The notes under the pieces: generated by a model
Told to the model about the DNA's origin: nothing
What the model saw: the letters and a program-made list of their open reading frames with translations, nothing else
Databases searched by the model: none
Part shown: positions 56,574 through 64,000 of the stretch, piece by piece
How positions within the stretch are numbered: position 1 is the stretch's first letter
Layout of the letters: every line of letters begins with the position of its first letter
Program-made: the position numbers and the translations under genes
Source of the DNA: Lactiplantibacillus plantarum EGD-AQ4
Lineage (GTDB): Bacteria; Bacillota; Bacilli; Lactobacillales; Lactobacillaceae
Length of the DNA stretch: 64,000 bases
Assembly: GCF_000463075.2 (NCBI RefSeq)
Contig: NZ_AVAQ01000001.1
Coordinates: 310,001-374,000 of the forward strand
Direction of reading: 5' to 3'

Positions 56574-57467
56574 GTGGAAACCCGTAAATTGGCGGTATTC
56601 GTAGATTTGGCTCAGACTTGCAATTATAGTCGTAGTGCTGAACGGTTATTTTTGTCCCAGTCGACGATTTCAAAATATATCCTGGCCTTAGAAGCTGAGT
56701 GGCAGGTACAGTTATTTAAACGCGCGCATCGGCGAGTGACGTTAACGCCGGCTGGTCAACGGTTGTTACCACAAGTCAAAGCAGTTTTGCAAGCCACCGA
56801 CCAATTGCAACGGGCAATCACGGCACAACAACAGCAGGCGGCGCAATCATTAGTGATCCGTGGGTTGCCATCCTTGCCGCAGTATCAAGCCTTTCGCATC
56901 ATCACGGCGTTTACGAAGCGGTACCCGCAAATTAAGTTGCACTTCACTGAAGCTAGCGTCGGTGAATTGACTCACGCCCTTGATGATCAGGCAGTCGATC
57001 TTGTGTTTACACGAATTTTTAACGAAGCCCCAGCAGCTTATGACTGCTTAGTCAATGAGTCGGATCGATTCGTGGTCTTAGTGCCGAAAGATAATCCGTT
57101 GGCGCAACGTGCGGAAATTAGCTTGCCAATGCTTTCAAACGAGTCAATTTTATTATTGAAGGTCGCTGTCAGTCCCGACAACCCCTTGTTTGCGACCCTG
57201 CAAAAAATGCGCGCACAGGCACAGGTCAAGTATGATGGTCAGCGGATTGAACTGATTTTGGAAATGTTGAATCAAGGGGAAGGCGTTTCAATCGTGATGG
57301 CGCGCTCGTTTGACCTGACGGGATTCGACAACATCACGGCGATTCCGCTAGTGCCGAAAGTGACGAGTCGAATGGCCTTCATGAAACGACCAGGACCGCA
57401 ATCGGCCGCCGTTCAGCAGTTTTGGGAGTTTGCGACCGATTATACGCGTCAACACGGTATTGAGTGA
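56574..57467 (+). CDS. LysR-family transcriptional regulator
   Basis: 297 residues. N-terminal HTH with CNYSRSAERLFLSQSTISKYI (about 15-35) and the following linker helix, then a periplasmic-binding-like effector domain (about 90-290). The GTG start lies five bases after GGAGGAAG. Probably controls itself and the divergent DUF554 gene through the box at 56539. The effector is unknown. Confidence 0.9.
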   Translation: METRKLAVFVDLAQTCNYSRSAERLFLSQSTISKYILALEAEWQVQLFKRAHRRVTLTPAGQRLLPQVKAVLQATDQLQRAITAQQQQAAQSLVIRGLPSLPQYQAFRIITAFTKRYPQIKLHFTEASVGELTHALDDQAVDLVFTRIFNEAPAAYDCLVNESDRFVVLVPKDNPLAQRAEISLPMLSNESILLLKVAVSPDNPLFATLQKMRAQAQVKYDGQRIELILEMLNQGEGVSIVMARSFDLTGFDNITAIPLVPKVTSRMAFMKRPGPQSAAVQQFWEFATDYTRQHGIE

Positions 57468-57601
57468 CGTGGGCTGATAAGTGGTTTGATGACAATCAGT
57501 CGGGCTGCCGCAATCATAAGTTGTCATTAGATCCGATGTTTTGAGGCACAACGTTTGCCGCTACCATACGGATTTAGTGGCCCACGTCGATGAAAATTCG
57601 C

Positions 57602-57625
57602 TATAATTATATTAATCAGATTAAT
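57602..57625 (+). promoter_or_regulatory. Candidate -10 and palindrome ahead of the thioesterase gene
   Basis: TATAAT (57602-57607) followed at once by a 15-bp palindrome ATTAATC-A-GATTAAT (57611-57625), at the likely transcription start. Might be an operator; no -35 is seen. Confidence 0.4.
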
Positions 57626-57643
57626 TACAAATGAGGTGCACAG

Positions 57644-58144
57644 ATGGAAGCGATGCGAATATCAGAAACATTATCAATTAGTAATCACCGGGTCTTTTCA
57701 GCTGACCTGAACGAACATGACACGGTCTTTGGCGGCAAGATTTTAGCGACGATCGATGATAATTCATCGATTGCGGCATCTCGGGTCGCTAGAATTGAAA
57801 CGGTGACGGTCTCGGTCGACCAGGTCAACTTTCTGTTACCATTCCGGTTACAAGATTCGATGTGTGCCGAATCCTATGTCTCTGGCGTTGGTCACCGTTC
57901 AATCGAGGTGTTCACTAAAATTATTGGTGAACACTTAAAGACCGGCGAGCGCTTTTTAGGACTAACGTGTTTTTCAACGTTTGTCGTCACTGACCGCAAT
58001 GTGGTCTTGCCGGAATTGACCGCTGACAAGCCAGAGTATGCTTACGTGGCGGATGGCTATCAGGAGCGGCAAGCACAACGGTTAGCAAAGTTAAAACGTC
58101 AGCAGGCGTTCAATGCCCATATCAGCGTTGAATTGCCTTGGTAA
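57644..58144 (+). CDS. Acyl-CoA thioesterase, hot-dog family (YkhA-like)
   Basis: 166 residues. Motifs NEHDTVFGGKILATIDD (catalytic Asn/Asp region, about 25-41) and the following ASRVARIETVTVSVDQVNF are those of the acyl-CoA hydrolase (HGG-D) group. GAGGTG precedes the ATG. Cleaves acyl-CoA; the physiological substrate is not known. A single-gene unit between the LysR gene and the second rsgA. Confidence 0.87.
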   Translation: MEAMRISETLSISNHRVFSADLNEHDTVFGGKILATIDDNSSIAASRVARIETVTVSVDQVNFLLPFRLQDSMCAESYVSGVGHRSIEVFTKIIGEHLKTGERFLGLTCFSTFVVTDRNVVLPELTADKPEYAYVADGYQERQAQRLAKLKRQQAFNAHISVELPW

Positions 58145-58154
58145 TTGGTTTGAA

Positions 58155-58183
58155 TTGACAAACGTTGTGGGACTTGTTAAATT
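58155..58183 (+). promoter_or_regulatory. Promoter of the rsgA2 leader
   Basis: Consensus -35 TTGACA (58155-58160), a 17-bp spacer, and TAAATT (58178-58183) with TG at the extended -10 position. It starts right after the thioesterase stop. Confidence 0.6.
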
Positions 58184-58189
58184 AAGAGT

Positions 58190-58357
58190 ATCAAATTTAG
58201 GAGGGGTGCTTGATGTCGGTCAGTCGTTAGGGTGTTTGTTGGACGAAAAAAGTGGGTGCGACCCGCTTAGTTTCGTGTACCCTAATGTGACGAATGACCA
58301 CGGCATTTTAGTACGCCGCACGGTTTTGCGCACAGTGGGCTCACTGGGCGCTTTTTT
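58190..58357 (+). promoter_or_regulatory. Structured 5' leader with mini-ORF and terminator, class unknown
   Basis: After the promoter come AGGAGGGG (58199-58206) and a five-codon ORF, ATG 58213 to TAG (MSVSR). A nested hairpin follows: CGTTAGGGT (58225-58233) / ACCCTAATG (58279-58287), ACGAAA (58243-58248) / TTTCGT (58271-58276), and GTGGGT / ACCCGC (58252-58266). It ends with a terminator, GCGC-A-CAGTG / CACTG-G-GCGC and six T (58328-58357). It does not match the T-box or any riboswitch I know. It looks like an attenuator controlling rsgA2. Confidence 0.55.
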
Positions 58358-58403
58358 AATCGCGAAGCGTTAGGGTTAGTCACTTTGCGAAAGGATAAAA
58401 AAA

Positions 58404-59462
58404 TTGATAATTAATTTAACAGAATACGGCTTAAATCAGACCATCCAGGAGACCATCACAGCTCCTGAACAACCGCGACTCGGACGAGTGATTGAACAGC
58501 ATCGAGAACTGTATCAACTGATCACGGCTACGGGGCAGCGGCAAGCCCAAGTCACGGGTAAACTGGCACATCAAGCCACCAGTGCTACTGCTTTTCCGGC
58601 AGTCGGTGATTGGGTCCTGTTTTCGGCTGGCAATGATGACACCACGTTGATCGACCGCATTTTGCCACGGCAGAGCGTGTTGGCGCGCGGGGCTGTCAAT
58701 CAGCACGATGGTCAGATCATTGCGACCAATATTGATACCATTTTTATTTGTATGTCGATGAACGCGGACTTCAATGTACGCCGAGTAGAACGGTACCTGA
58801 CGATTGCCTGGGATAGCGGTGCAATACCCGTGCTGGTTTTGACCAAGGCGGACGTTTGTACGGACCGTGCTGATAAATTACGGGCGTTGGCGGATGTCAC
58901 GATTGGCGTGCCGACCGTGATGTGTTCAGCGGAAACGGGTGAGGGTCTGGAAGACTTGCAGCCATACTTGACTGCTGGCCAGACGGTTGCGTTTGTTGGT
59001 TCATCGGGTGTTGGTAAGTCGACACTGATCAATCGCCTCCTGGGGGCTGCAGTTCTGGCAACCAAGACGATTCGGCAGGACGATGACAAGGGTCGCCATA
59101 CAACGACGAGTCGGCAATTGCTGCCGTTGCCATCGGGAGCGTGTGTCATTGATACGCCCGGGATGCGCGAACTTCAAATCTTTGTTGGCGACCTCCAACA
59201 GACATTTGCTGAAATTACGGCGTTGGCTGCGGACTGTAAATTCAATGATTGCACACATACGAGCGAACCAGGATGTGCAGTGCAAGCGGCCGTGGCTGAC
59301 GGGCGCGTTGCCCTCGAGCGACTACAAAGTTATCAGAAGTTGCAGCGTGAGATGAGTTACCAAGGATTGAATTCGCGCCAGTTAGAACAGGCCAAAATTC
59401 AACGGATGTTTGGTGGCAAACAGGCCATGAAACGGGTCAAACAGCGGTATCATCGGGATTGA
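58404..59462 (+). CDS. RsgA-type ribosome GTPase (second copy)
   Basis: 352 residues, 54 more than the first RsgA. Circularly permuted G motifs: TKAD (147-150), GSSGVGKST (199-207), DTPG (250-253), then a zinc-binding stretch (ADCKFNDCTHTSEPGC). The extra length lies mostly at the N-terminus before the OB fold and in a C-terminal helix. The TTG start is eight bases after GAAAGGA. A structured leader ending in a terminator precedes it, so its expression is probably conditional. Why two copies exist is unknown. Confidence 0.9.
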   Translation: MIINLTEYGLNQTIQETITAPEQPRLGRVIEQHRELYQLITATGQRQAQVTGKLAHQATSATAFPAVGDWVLFSAGNDDTTLIDRILPRQSVLARGAVNQHDGQIIATNIDTIFICMSMNADFNVRRVERYLTIAWDSGAIPVLVLTKADVCTDRADKLRALADVTIGVPTVMCSAETGEGLEDLQPYLTAGQTVAFVGSSGVGKSTLINRLLGAAVLATKTIRQDDDKGRHTTTSRQLLPLPSGACVIDTPGMRELQIFVGDLQQTFAEITALAADCKFNDCTHTSEPGCAVQAAVADGRVALERLQSYQKLQREMSYQGLNSRQLEQAKIQRMFGGKQAMKRVKQRYHRD

Positions 59463-59500
59463 TTTCACGATAAGCTGAAAACTGAATCAAATTGGTGAGC

Positions 59501-59549
59501 AAAGCCGGCCACCTCAAGAGCGATAGTGCCTTGAGGTGGCCGGCTTTTT
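59501..59549. terminator. Bidirectional terminator between rsgA2 and the TetR gene
   Basis: A perfect 18-bp stem (59501-59518 / 59530-59547; AAAGCCGGCC...GGCCGGCTTT), an 11-nt loop, and T run. The genes converge on it. Confidence 0.92.
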
Positions 59550-59710
59550 GTCTGGTTAGAAGTCATTTGGGAGCAAGGAGTATGCTGATTTTCCCTGACT
59601 TACGTTTGAGATGTGACGGCTAACTGAGGTTCATCCGTCGAGACGTTCCGTTCCAGCGGGCTGAATCTAGCAATGTTTGCCCCTTAAAAACTTGTCCATT
59701 GTCGTTACCG

Positions 59711-60268
59711 TCATTTCAAGTCGTTACCGGTATGACTGGCGGTGAAGCGGACGATTTGTTGGGCGAGATAGCTGGGTGGTTCGACCATGCCGGCCTGTTG
59801 CCAATGAATGAGAATGTTGACGACTGCGCCAGAAAAAAAGGCGATGTAGTAGGGCTGATGGTGGATCGTTGAATCGGTGACAGTGATGATGCGGTCGTGT
59901 TTGATGAGCAATGTATACGCCGCTTCAAAGGTCTGAACGATAATTTGAGCTTTGCCATTGTCAATCAGCAACTGATTGGTTGCGGCCATCTGCTGCATGA
60001 ACGTAAAGTATTGCGTCATCAAGACTGGTAGCGTGAATTTAGATTGCCGCGGTAGACGCCGAAAATAGGTCAAGATGGCTTGTTCCTGATAAGTCAAGAT
60101 GATTTGGTCGAAGCTGGTAAAGTTGCGATAAAAATAGGATCGTGAGAGCTGCGCGTGGGCACAGAGTTCCGTGATTGAAATCGTACTGAGTGGTTTGTGA
60201 GACATCAGTTGTAGCAAGGCTTCGTAAATGGCGGTCAAGTTTTGCCGTTTGCGTTCTTGTGGATTCAT
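59711..60268 (-). CDS. TetR-family transcriptional regulator
   Basis: 185 residues. N-terminal HTH: ITELCAHAQLSRSYFYRNF (about 33-51), then an all-helical ligand domain of the TetR_C (dhaS-like) type. ATG 60268 is 11 bases from AGGAG; the longer frame from 60280 overlaps that site. Divergent from a DHA2 exporter gene, which it probably represses; the inducer is likely an exporter substrate. Confidence 0.88.
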   Translation of the reverse strand: MNPQERKRQNLTAIYEALLQLMSHKPLSTISITELCAHAQLSRSYFYRNFTSFDQIILTYQEQAILTYFRRLPRQSKFTLPVLMTQYFTFMQQMAATNQLLIDNGKAQIIVQTFEAAYTLLIKHDRIITVTDSTIHHQPYYIAFFSGAVVNILIHWQQAGMVEPPSYLAQQIVRFTASHTGNDLK

Positions 60269-60359
60269 CCGTAACAACATCTCCTTTTTTGTAACGTAAG
60301 GCTATCTGTCTCATATTATATCAGCTATACTGCCGTTAATTCATTTGGAGGCGGTTATT

Positions 60360-62054
60360 ATGAAAGAATCAACAAAAGTGATCAGCATGATGATGATTGG
60401 CATCTTTTTATGTATGTTGGATACGACGGTAATGAATATTGCCTTGCCAGCGATTCAAGTGGGCTTAGCGACGGATTTGGCGCACTTATCATGGGCACTC
60501 AATATTTATACCGTGTTGTTTGCCAGTTTGACGATTCCGCTTGGCCGAGTCGCCGATGTCTGGGGCCGCGGTCGGGTTTATCTGATTGGACTGGCATTAT
60601 TCGGCCTTGGTTCCGTGATTTCGGGGTTGTGCGGTAATGTCGACGTATTGATCGTGGGCCGGGCCGTACAAAGCCTCGGTGCGGCGGTCGTCTTCCCAGC
60701 CAGCATGACGATTGGCATTCAGAGTGTACCACTGAATAAACGAGTCGGTGTGATTGCCGAATTGGGTGTGATGCAAGGTTTGGCCGCTGCATTGGGACCG
60801 ACAATTGGTGGCGCGGTGACCCAGTTCTTGGGCTGGCGAGGGATCTTCCTGATGAACGTGCCGCTGGTGCTGGTTGCCTTTACGGGTTGTGTCGCCTGGT
60901 TGTCTTGGCGCCATCCGGTTCGTGGTCAGGCCAAACTAGATTTGGTGGGGAGTGCCTTGATTATGGTGACGTTACTTTCGTTAACACTCGTGCTGGTTAA
61001 GGGCAACGCCTGGGGTTGGACCAGTCAATTGATTATCGGTCTGATGGCACTCAGTGGACTAGCATTAGTGACCTTTATTTGGACGGAGGCACACGTTGAC
61101 CAGCCGATGGTCCCGCTAGCGTTATTTAAAAATCGGCAATTCAACGGGGCATCGCTTGCAACAGTCTTGTCAGGGGTGTTTATGGTGGGTTTGTTAGTGT
61201 TGATGCCAAGTTTCTTCACGAAAGTCCAGAACCAGACGGAACTATTGGCCGCCATCATGATTACGCCAGCTTCAATGATGATTTTTATTTTTTCACCCAT
61301 TAGCGGATTCTTGTTGACAAAATTAGGCTCACGCCGGGTCATTTTCAGCGGTAGTTTTGCTATGATGACAGGATACGCCGTTCTTAGTCAGATGAATCCG
61401 AATCATTACTGGCAATTTGCGATTGCGGCCATTTTGATTGGTGCTGGCTACGGGACGATTATTGGCCCGATTACCGTTTTGGCTGCCGGTGATTTTACTG
61501 GTGAGTTATTGACGGCTTCGCAGAGCGTGATTGGCGTTTTCCGCCAAATTGGAACGTCGCTGGCCGTCGCTATTTTTGTTTCAGCGCTTTCAGCCAATTT
61601 GACGGTTGCTAAGACCCAGACATTGACGGATGCACACACCACCGTCGCCAAACTCGCCATTTCCAACCAGGCTAAACGCGATACGTTACAAGTCATCGCG
61701 CATCAAGTGGATCAAGAACAGACGGCTAAACCGATTGAGACACCGATTACGGTTGCGAAAGAACACCGTTTAATTGCGGCAGCAGCCCGTCAAGTCCTTA
61801 AATCTCCCGCGCTGCAGGGCGCACCAGCTAGTGCCAAAGCTAAAGTCCAACGTCAGGTCGCGCGGCAGGTAACTGTGCAGGTCAAACAAACCAATCAGCG
61901 AATCGTAAACGCCGCAACTGCGATTAAGACTCGAAGTAAAGCGGCATTCACCCAAGCGTTTATGCAGCCGTATCAAGTGGCGTTGCCGTTTACGTTACTA
62001 CTGTTACTGACGACTTGGTGTTTTGAGAAACGGGGTCGGAAAGTCAACGACTAA
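60360..62054 (+). CDS. MFS drug exporter, DHA2 family (14 TM)
   Basis: 564 residues. Motif A-like GRVADVWGRGRVY after helix 2 and motif C-like LGPTIGG in helix 5 mark a drug:H+ antiporter. Thirteen hydrophobic segments end near residue 411; then a roughly 120-residue hydrophilic segment rich in Ala, Lys, Gln and Thr (412-530) precedes the last helix and KRGRK tail. ATG 60360 follows GGAGGCGG. Divergent from the TetR gene. Substrate unknown. Confidence 0.9.
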   Translation: MKESTKVISMMMIGIFLCMLDTTVMNIALPAIQVGLATDLAHLSWALNIYTVLFASLTIPLGRVADVWGRGRVYLIGLALFGLGSVISGLCGNVDVLIVGRAVQSLGAAVVFPASMTIGIQSVPLNKRVGVIAELGVMQGLAAALGPTIGGAVTQFLGWRGIFLMNVPLVLVAFTGCVAWLSWRHPVRGQAKLDLVGSALIMVTLLSLTLVLVKGNAWGWTSQLIIGLMALSGLALVTFIWTEAHVDQPMVPLALFKNRQFNGASLATVLSGVFMVGLLVLMPSFFTKVQNQTELLAAIMITPASMMIFIFSPISGFLLTKLGSRRVIFSGSFAMMTGYAVLSQMNPNHYWQFAIAAILIGAGYGTIIGPITVLAAGDFTGELLTASQSVIGVFRQIGTSLAVAIFVSALSANLTVAKTQTLTDAHTTVAKLAISNQAKRDTLQVIAHQVDQEQTAKPIETPITVAKEHRLIAAAARQVLKSPALQGAPASAKAKVQRQVARQVTVQVKQTNQRIVNAATAIKTRSKAAFTQAFMQPYQVALPFTLLLLLTTWCFEKRGRKVND

Positions 62055-62184
62055 GCTGGAATGTGCGGTCAGTATTGTGGCGGTAGTTTGAAAACTGAGT
62101 CCTCCCGTCTGGTCCCTCATCAACGTCAAAGTGCGTAATGACGTGGTATGATGGTATCAAGAAATTTACGAGGGGGAACTGCCA

Positions 62185-63816
62185 GTGCAACTTAACTATC
62201 CAAACTCACATCAGTCTGTCACACAGCGTAAACAAAAAGACGCTGCTAAAGCCAGTAAACGTGCTTTAATTGAGCGCTACCAATCAAAGCATTTGGCAGT
62301 TGAAACTCAGAACGTCAAGCCGGCCGCAACTGTGGCGGGGACGCACTCAGCATCCAAGACACAATCTACATCTGAAACACAATCAGTATCGAAGATACAA
62401 TCTACAACTGAAACACAAGCAGTATCCAAGGTGCAATCGACAACTGAAACACAAGCCACATCCAAAGCAACGAAAACCTCTGAAGTCCAAACAGCGGCTA
62501 AAATGTCCGCAACACAAGGCCATCCCGTTTCGACGATGGCACAGTCGCAAACGGCAACTACTGGGACACAAGTGGCAACCGGACAAGCCGATGTTGCCCA
62601 ACTCAAGCGACAGGTGCGACGTCTAAAACGGCAGCTAGCTCGTGAACAGGCGAAAAATCAGAAACAAATCGATGAAGGCTTGCAGCAACAGATCAACAAC
62701 AAACGACGACAGCATCAGGCTGAAGAACAGGTGGCGATTGCTCAAGCCGACGTGGCACGGCTGCAGACCGCCAATGATGAGTTAACGGTCACTAATCACC
62801 AATTGCAGCAGCGGGTCACAGCAATGCAAAGTTATCAGGATGCGGCGGGACGGTGGTTCGCGCAATCGGCGGTATTGTTGAAGCGCCAACAGGGATTGTA
62901 TGAAAAGACCATGGCTGAGCGCCAGCGTCAACGTGATGAGCCGGTACTGACCCAGAAGCAGCGTGATAAGTTGCAGAAGTATGACGCGATGGTCAAGCAA
63001 GTTAAACGATTGTCGAAATCTGTTTCTGAGCAGGAAAAACGACTTGCGAAAGGCCAAAAGGAGAACGAACAGTTACATCGTCTCCGACCAACAGGCGTGC
63101 AAAACGTCAGTGCTGACGAGCAAGTCAATCAGGCACTGGCAGCGGGCAAATACGAGCAGTTACGGTGGTTACCACGAGCAAATAAGCGCTATCGGCGACT
63201 GTTGTTTGACCGTGTGATCATCGGGGATGGTGAGCACGTCTTCGGCTTCTTCGTTAATGTTGGTGAACGTTTAATTTTCAAGACAATTACCGGTCAAACC
63301 TATTCGAAGTATCAACGCCGGTTTCCGGCCAACACTCCAATTCAAACGGGTGTGGTCTACGGCGGCGTCATCGCTGGGCAGCAGCTGTGGTTGACGGATC
63401 TGTTCTATGATGTGACGCCGAGTCAGCTGCAGCGACAACATACGCAGCAACTGCATCGCCGGCGGTCACATTTTGATTTCAGAAAGGTGTTACCGGCGGA
63501 TGCAGTGGATGTCTGCCGCGGCAAACGAGTGATGGTCGTGACCTGGCAACGTGCGCAAACGTTGAATCAAGCATTGCGCGCTTTCCGGATGGAACCGGTG
63601 ATCGTGAATGACCACGAAAAGAGTATTGGTTGGATCAGCCAACAAATTCGTTCCAACCAAGTCGATTTTACATTGCTGTTGAGTGAAGGCCTCTCCCATA
63701 GCATGTTAGGCACACTAGGTAAGACGTTTATTAATCAAAGCCCCGACATCCAATTAGTTTATAATGAATCCCCAGAAGAACTATTACGACGGTGCTACGC
63801 TTACTTTAAGCGTTAA
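62185..63816 (+). CDS. Coiled-coil protein with C-terminal DUF2325-type domain
   Basis: 543 residues. A basic N-terminus (1-50), a Thr/Ser/Gln-rich stretch with four 12-residue repeats (55-102), a long coiled coil (about 139-305, two blocks), a middle beta-rich domain (about 320-425), and a DUF2325-like end (about 446-543: GKRVMVVTW, LLSEGLSHSM). The GTG start follows GAGGGGGAA. No signal peptide, so cytoplasmic. Function unknown. Confidence 0.75.
   Translation: MQLNYPNSHQSVTQRKQKDAAKASKRALIERYQSKHLAVETQNVKPAATVAGTHSASKTQSTSETQSVSKIQSTTETQAVSKVQSTTETQATSKATKTSEVQTAAKMSATQGHPVSTMAQSQTATTGTQVATGQADVAQLKRQVRRLKRQLAREQAKNQKQIDEGLQQQINNKRRQHQAEEQVAIAQADVARLQTANDELTVTNHQLQQRVTAMQSYQDAAGRWFAQSAVLLKRQQGLYEKTMAERQRQRDEPVLTQKQRDKLQKYDAMVKQVKRLSKSVSEQEKRLAKGQKENEQLHRLRPTGVQNVSADEQVNQALAAGKYEQLRWLPRANKRYRRLLFDRVIIGDGEHVFGFFVNVGERLIFKTITGQTYSKYQRRFPANTPIQTGVVYGGVIAGQQLWLTDLFYDVTPSQLQRQHTQQLHRRRSHFDFRKVLPADAVDVCRGKRVMVVTWQRAQTLNQALRAFRMEPVIVNDHEKSIGWISQQIRSNQVDFTLLLSEGLSHSMLGTLGKTFINQSPDIQLVYNESPEELLRRCYAYFKR
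62347..62490 (+). repeat. Four 36-bp coding repeats
   Basis: Units start at 62347, 62383, 62419 and 62455, each encoding a variant of S-x-S-K-x-Q-S-T-x-E-T-Q. The first three are close; the fourth is diverged. They lie in the linker of the coiled-coil protein. Confidence 0.85.
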
Positions 63817-63822
63817 CTGATA

Positions 63823-63831
63823 TGCTATAAT
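63823..63831 (+). promoter_or_regulatory. Candidate extended -10 promoter for the last gene
   Basis: TGC plus consensus TATAAT (63826-63831), 24 bases ahead of the ATG at 63855. Confidence 0.5.
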
Positions 63832-63854
63832 AGTGGGCAAAAGGAGGCGCAATC

Positions 63855-64000
63855 ATGAAAGAAAAACAAGTCTTTCATATCAACGGCTACATTGGCTTGG
63901 TCCTGGCGATTGCATTCGTGTTAGTCGGTGGCTGGCTAGTCTGGGCCGGTGCGACGGGGGACCATTTTGCTAGTATCTTCTTAGGGGCACTGCTGATCAT
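63855..64000 (+). CDS. Membrane protein, N-terminal part (window edge); possibly SPFH/band 7
   Basis: 48 codons visible. AAGGAGG lies seven bases ahead of the ATG. The sequence starts MKEKQVFHINGYIGL and has two hydrophobic segments (about 12-30 and 38-48). Similar starts occur in SPFH-domain membrane proteins of lactobacilli, but too little is present to be sure. Continues past the window. Confidence 0.5.
   Translation, partial: MKEKQVFHINGYIGLVLAIAFVLVGGWLVWAGATGDHFASIFLGALLI

Noticed and set aside
58113-58373. 86-codon ORF across the rsgA2 leader
   Set aside because: It starts inside the thioesterase gene and runs through the promoter, hairpins and terminator; not credible as a protein.
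1-64000. tRNA, rRNA or SRP RNA genes
   Set aside because: No cloverleaf, rRNA block or SRP RNA hairpin was recognised on either strand by eye; a covariance search was not possible.

Overview
The window looks like a chromosomal segment of a lactobacillus, most probably Lactiplantibacillus plantarum or a close relative. Evidence: moderate GC, strong AGGAGG ribosome-binding sites, a Gram-positive prkC-rsgA-rpe-thiN / asp23-fakA-recG-plsX-acpP / rnc-smc-ftsY-ylxM-ffh-rpsP order, a very large LPXTG mucus-binding-type surface protein, a T-box controlled trp operon, and a fabZ-fabH-acp-fabD-fabG-fabF-accB-fabZ-accC-accD-accA-fabI-PPTase cluster. The species call rests on gene content and order recalled from the literature; no search was run.

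Layout. 1-20.5 kb: housekeeping core (end of PASTA kinase prkC, rsgA, rpe, thiN, rpmB on the minus strand, asp23-like gene, fakA-like gene, recG, plsX, acpP, rnc, smc, ftsY, ylxM, ffh, rpsP, khpA, rimM, trmD, rplS). 20.5-27.5 kb: one 2087-residue cell-wall-anchored surface protein with five mucin-binding-type repeats. 27.5-30.2 kb: a two-gene ABC exporter. 30.2-31.2 kb: a non-coding interspersed element (copy A). 31.2-38.4 kb: T-box leader with Trp specifier and trpE-G-D-C-F-B-A, in which trpD carries a one-base frameshift. 38.5-41.1 kb: a membrane transporter plus M20 amidohydrolase. 41.3-43.8 kb: a small unknown gene, then a MerR-type regulator divergent from a zinc alcohol dehydrogenase with a textbook 19-bp-spacer promoter. 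43.85-44.55 kb: second copy of the non-coding element (copy B). 44.7-45.1 kb: small DUF1648 protein. 45.7-55.5 kb: complete type II fatty-acid synthesis and acetyl-CoA carboxylase operon. 55.7-64 kb: DUF554 protein divergent from a LysR regulator, acyl-CoA thioesterase, a second RsgA behind a structured leader with terminator, a TetR/DHA2-MFS pair, a coiled-coil DUF2325-type protein, and the start of a membrane protein.

How parts connect. PlsX and AcpP (8.2-9.5 kb) take acyl groups made by the fab cluster at 45.7-55.5 kb into phospholipid synthesis; the FakA-like protein offers the exogenous fatty-acid route. FtsY, YlxM and Ffh form the SRP pathway; rpsP, rimM, trmD and rplS serve the ribosome and tRNA. 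The trp leader should sense uncharged tRNA-Trp, but the frameshift in trpD predicts tryptophan auxotrophy unless the two fragments work together.

The most notable non-textbook items are: (i) two long, TIR-bounded, hairpin-rich intergenic elements whose internal stems show compensatory changes; (ii) a promoter-miniORF-hairpin-terminator leader before the second rsgA; (iii) the trpD frameshift; (iv) a FabZ paralogue without its catalytic histidine; and (v) surface-protein repeats locked to an exact 621-bp period.
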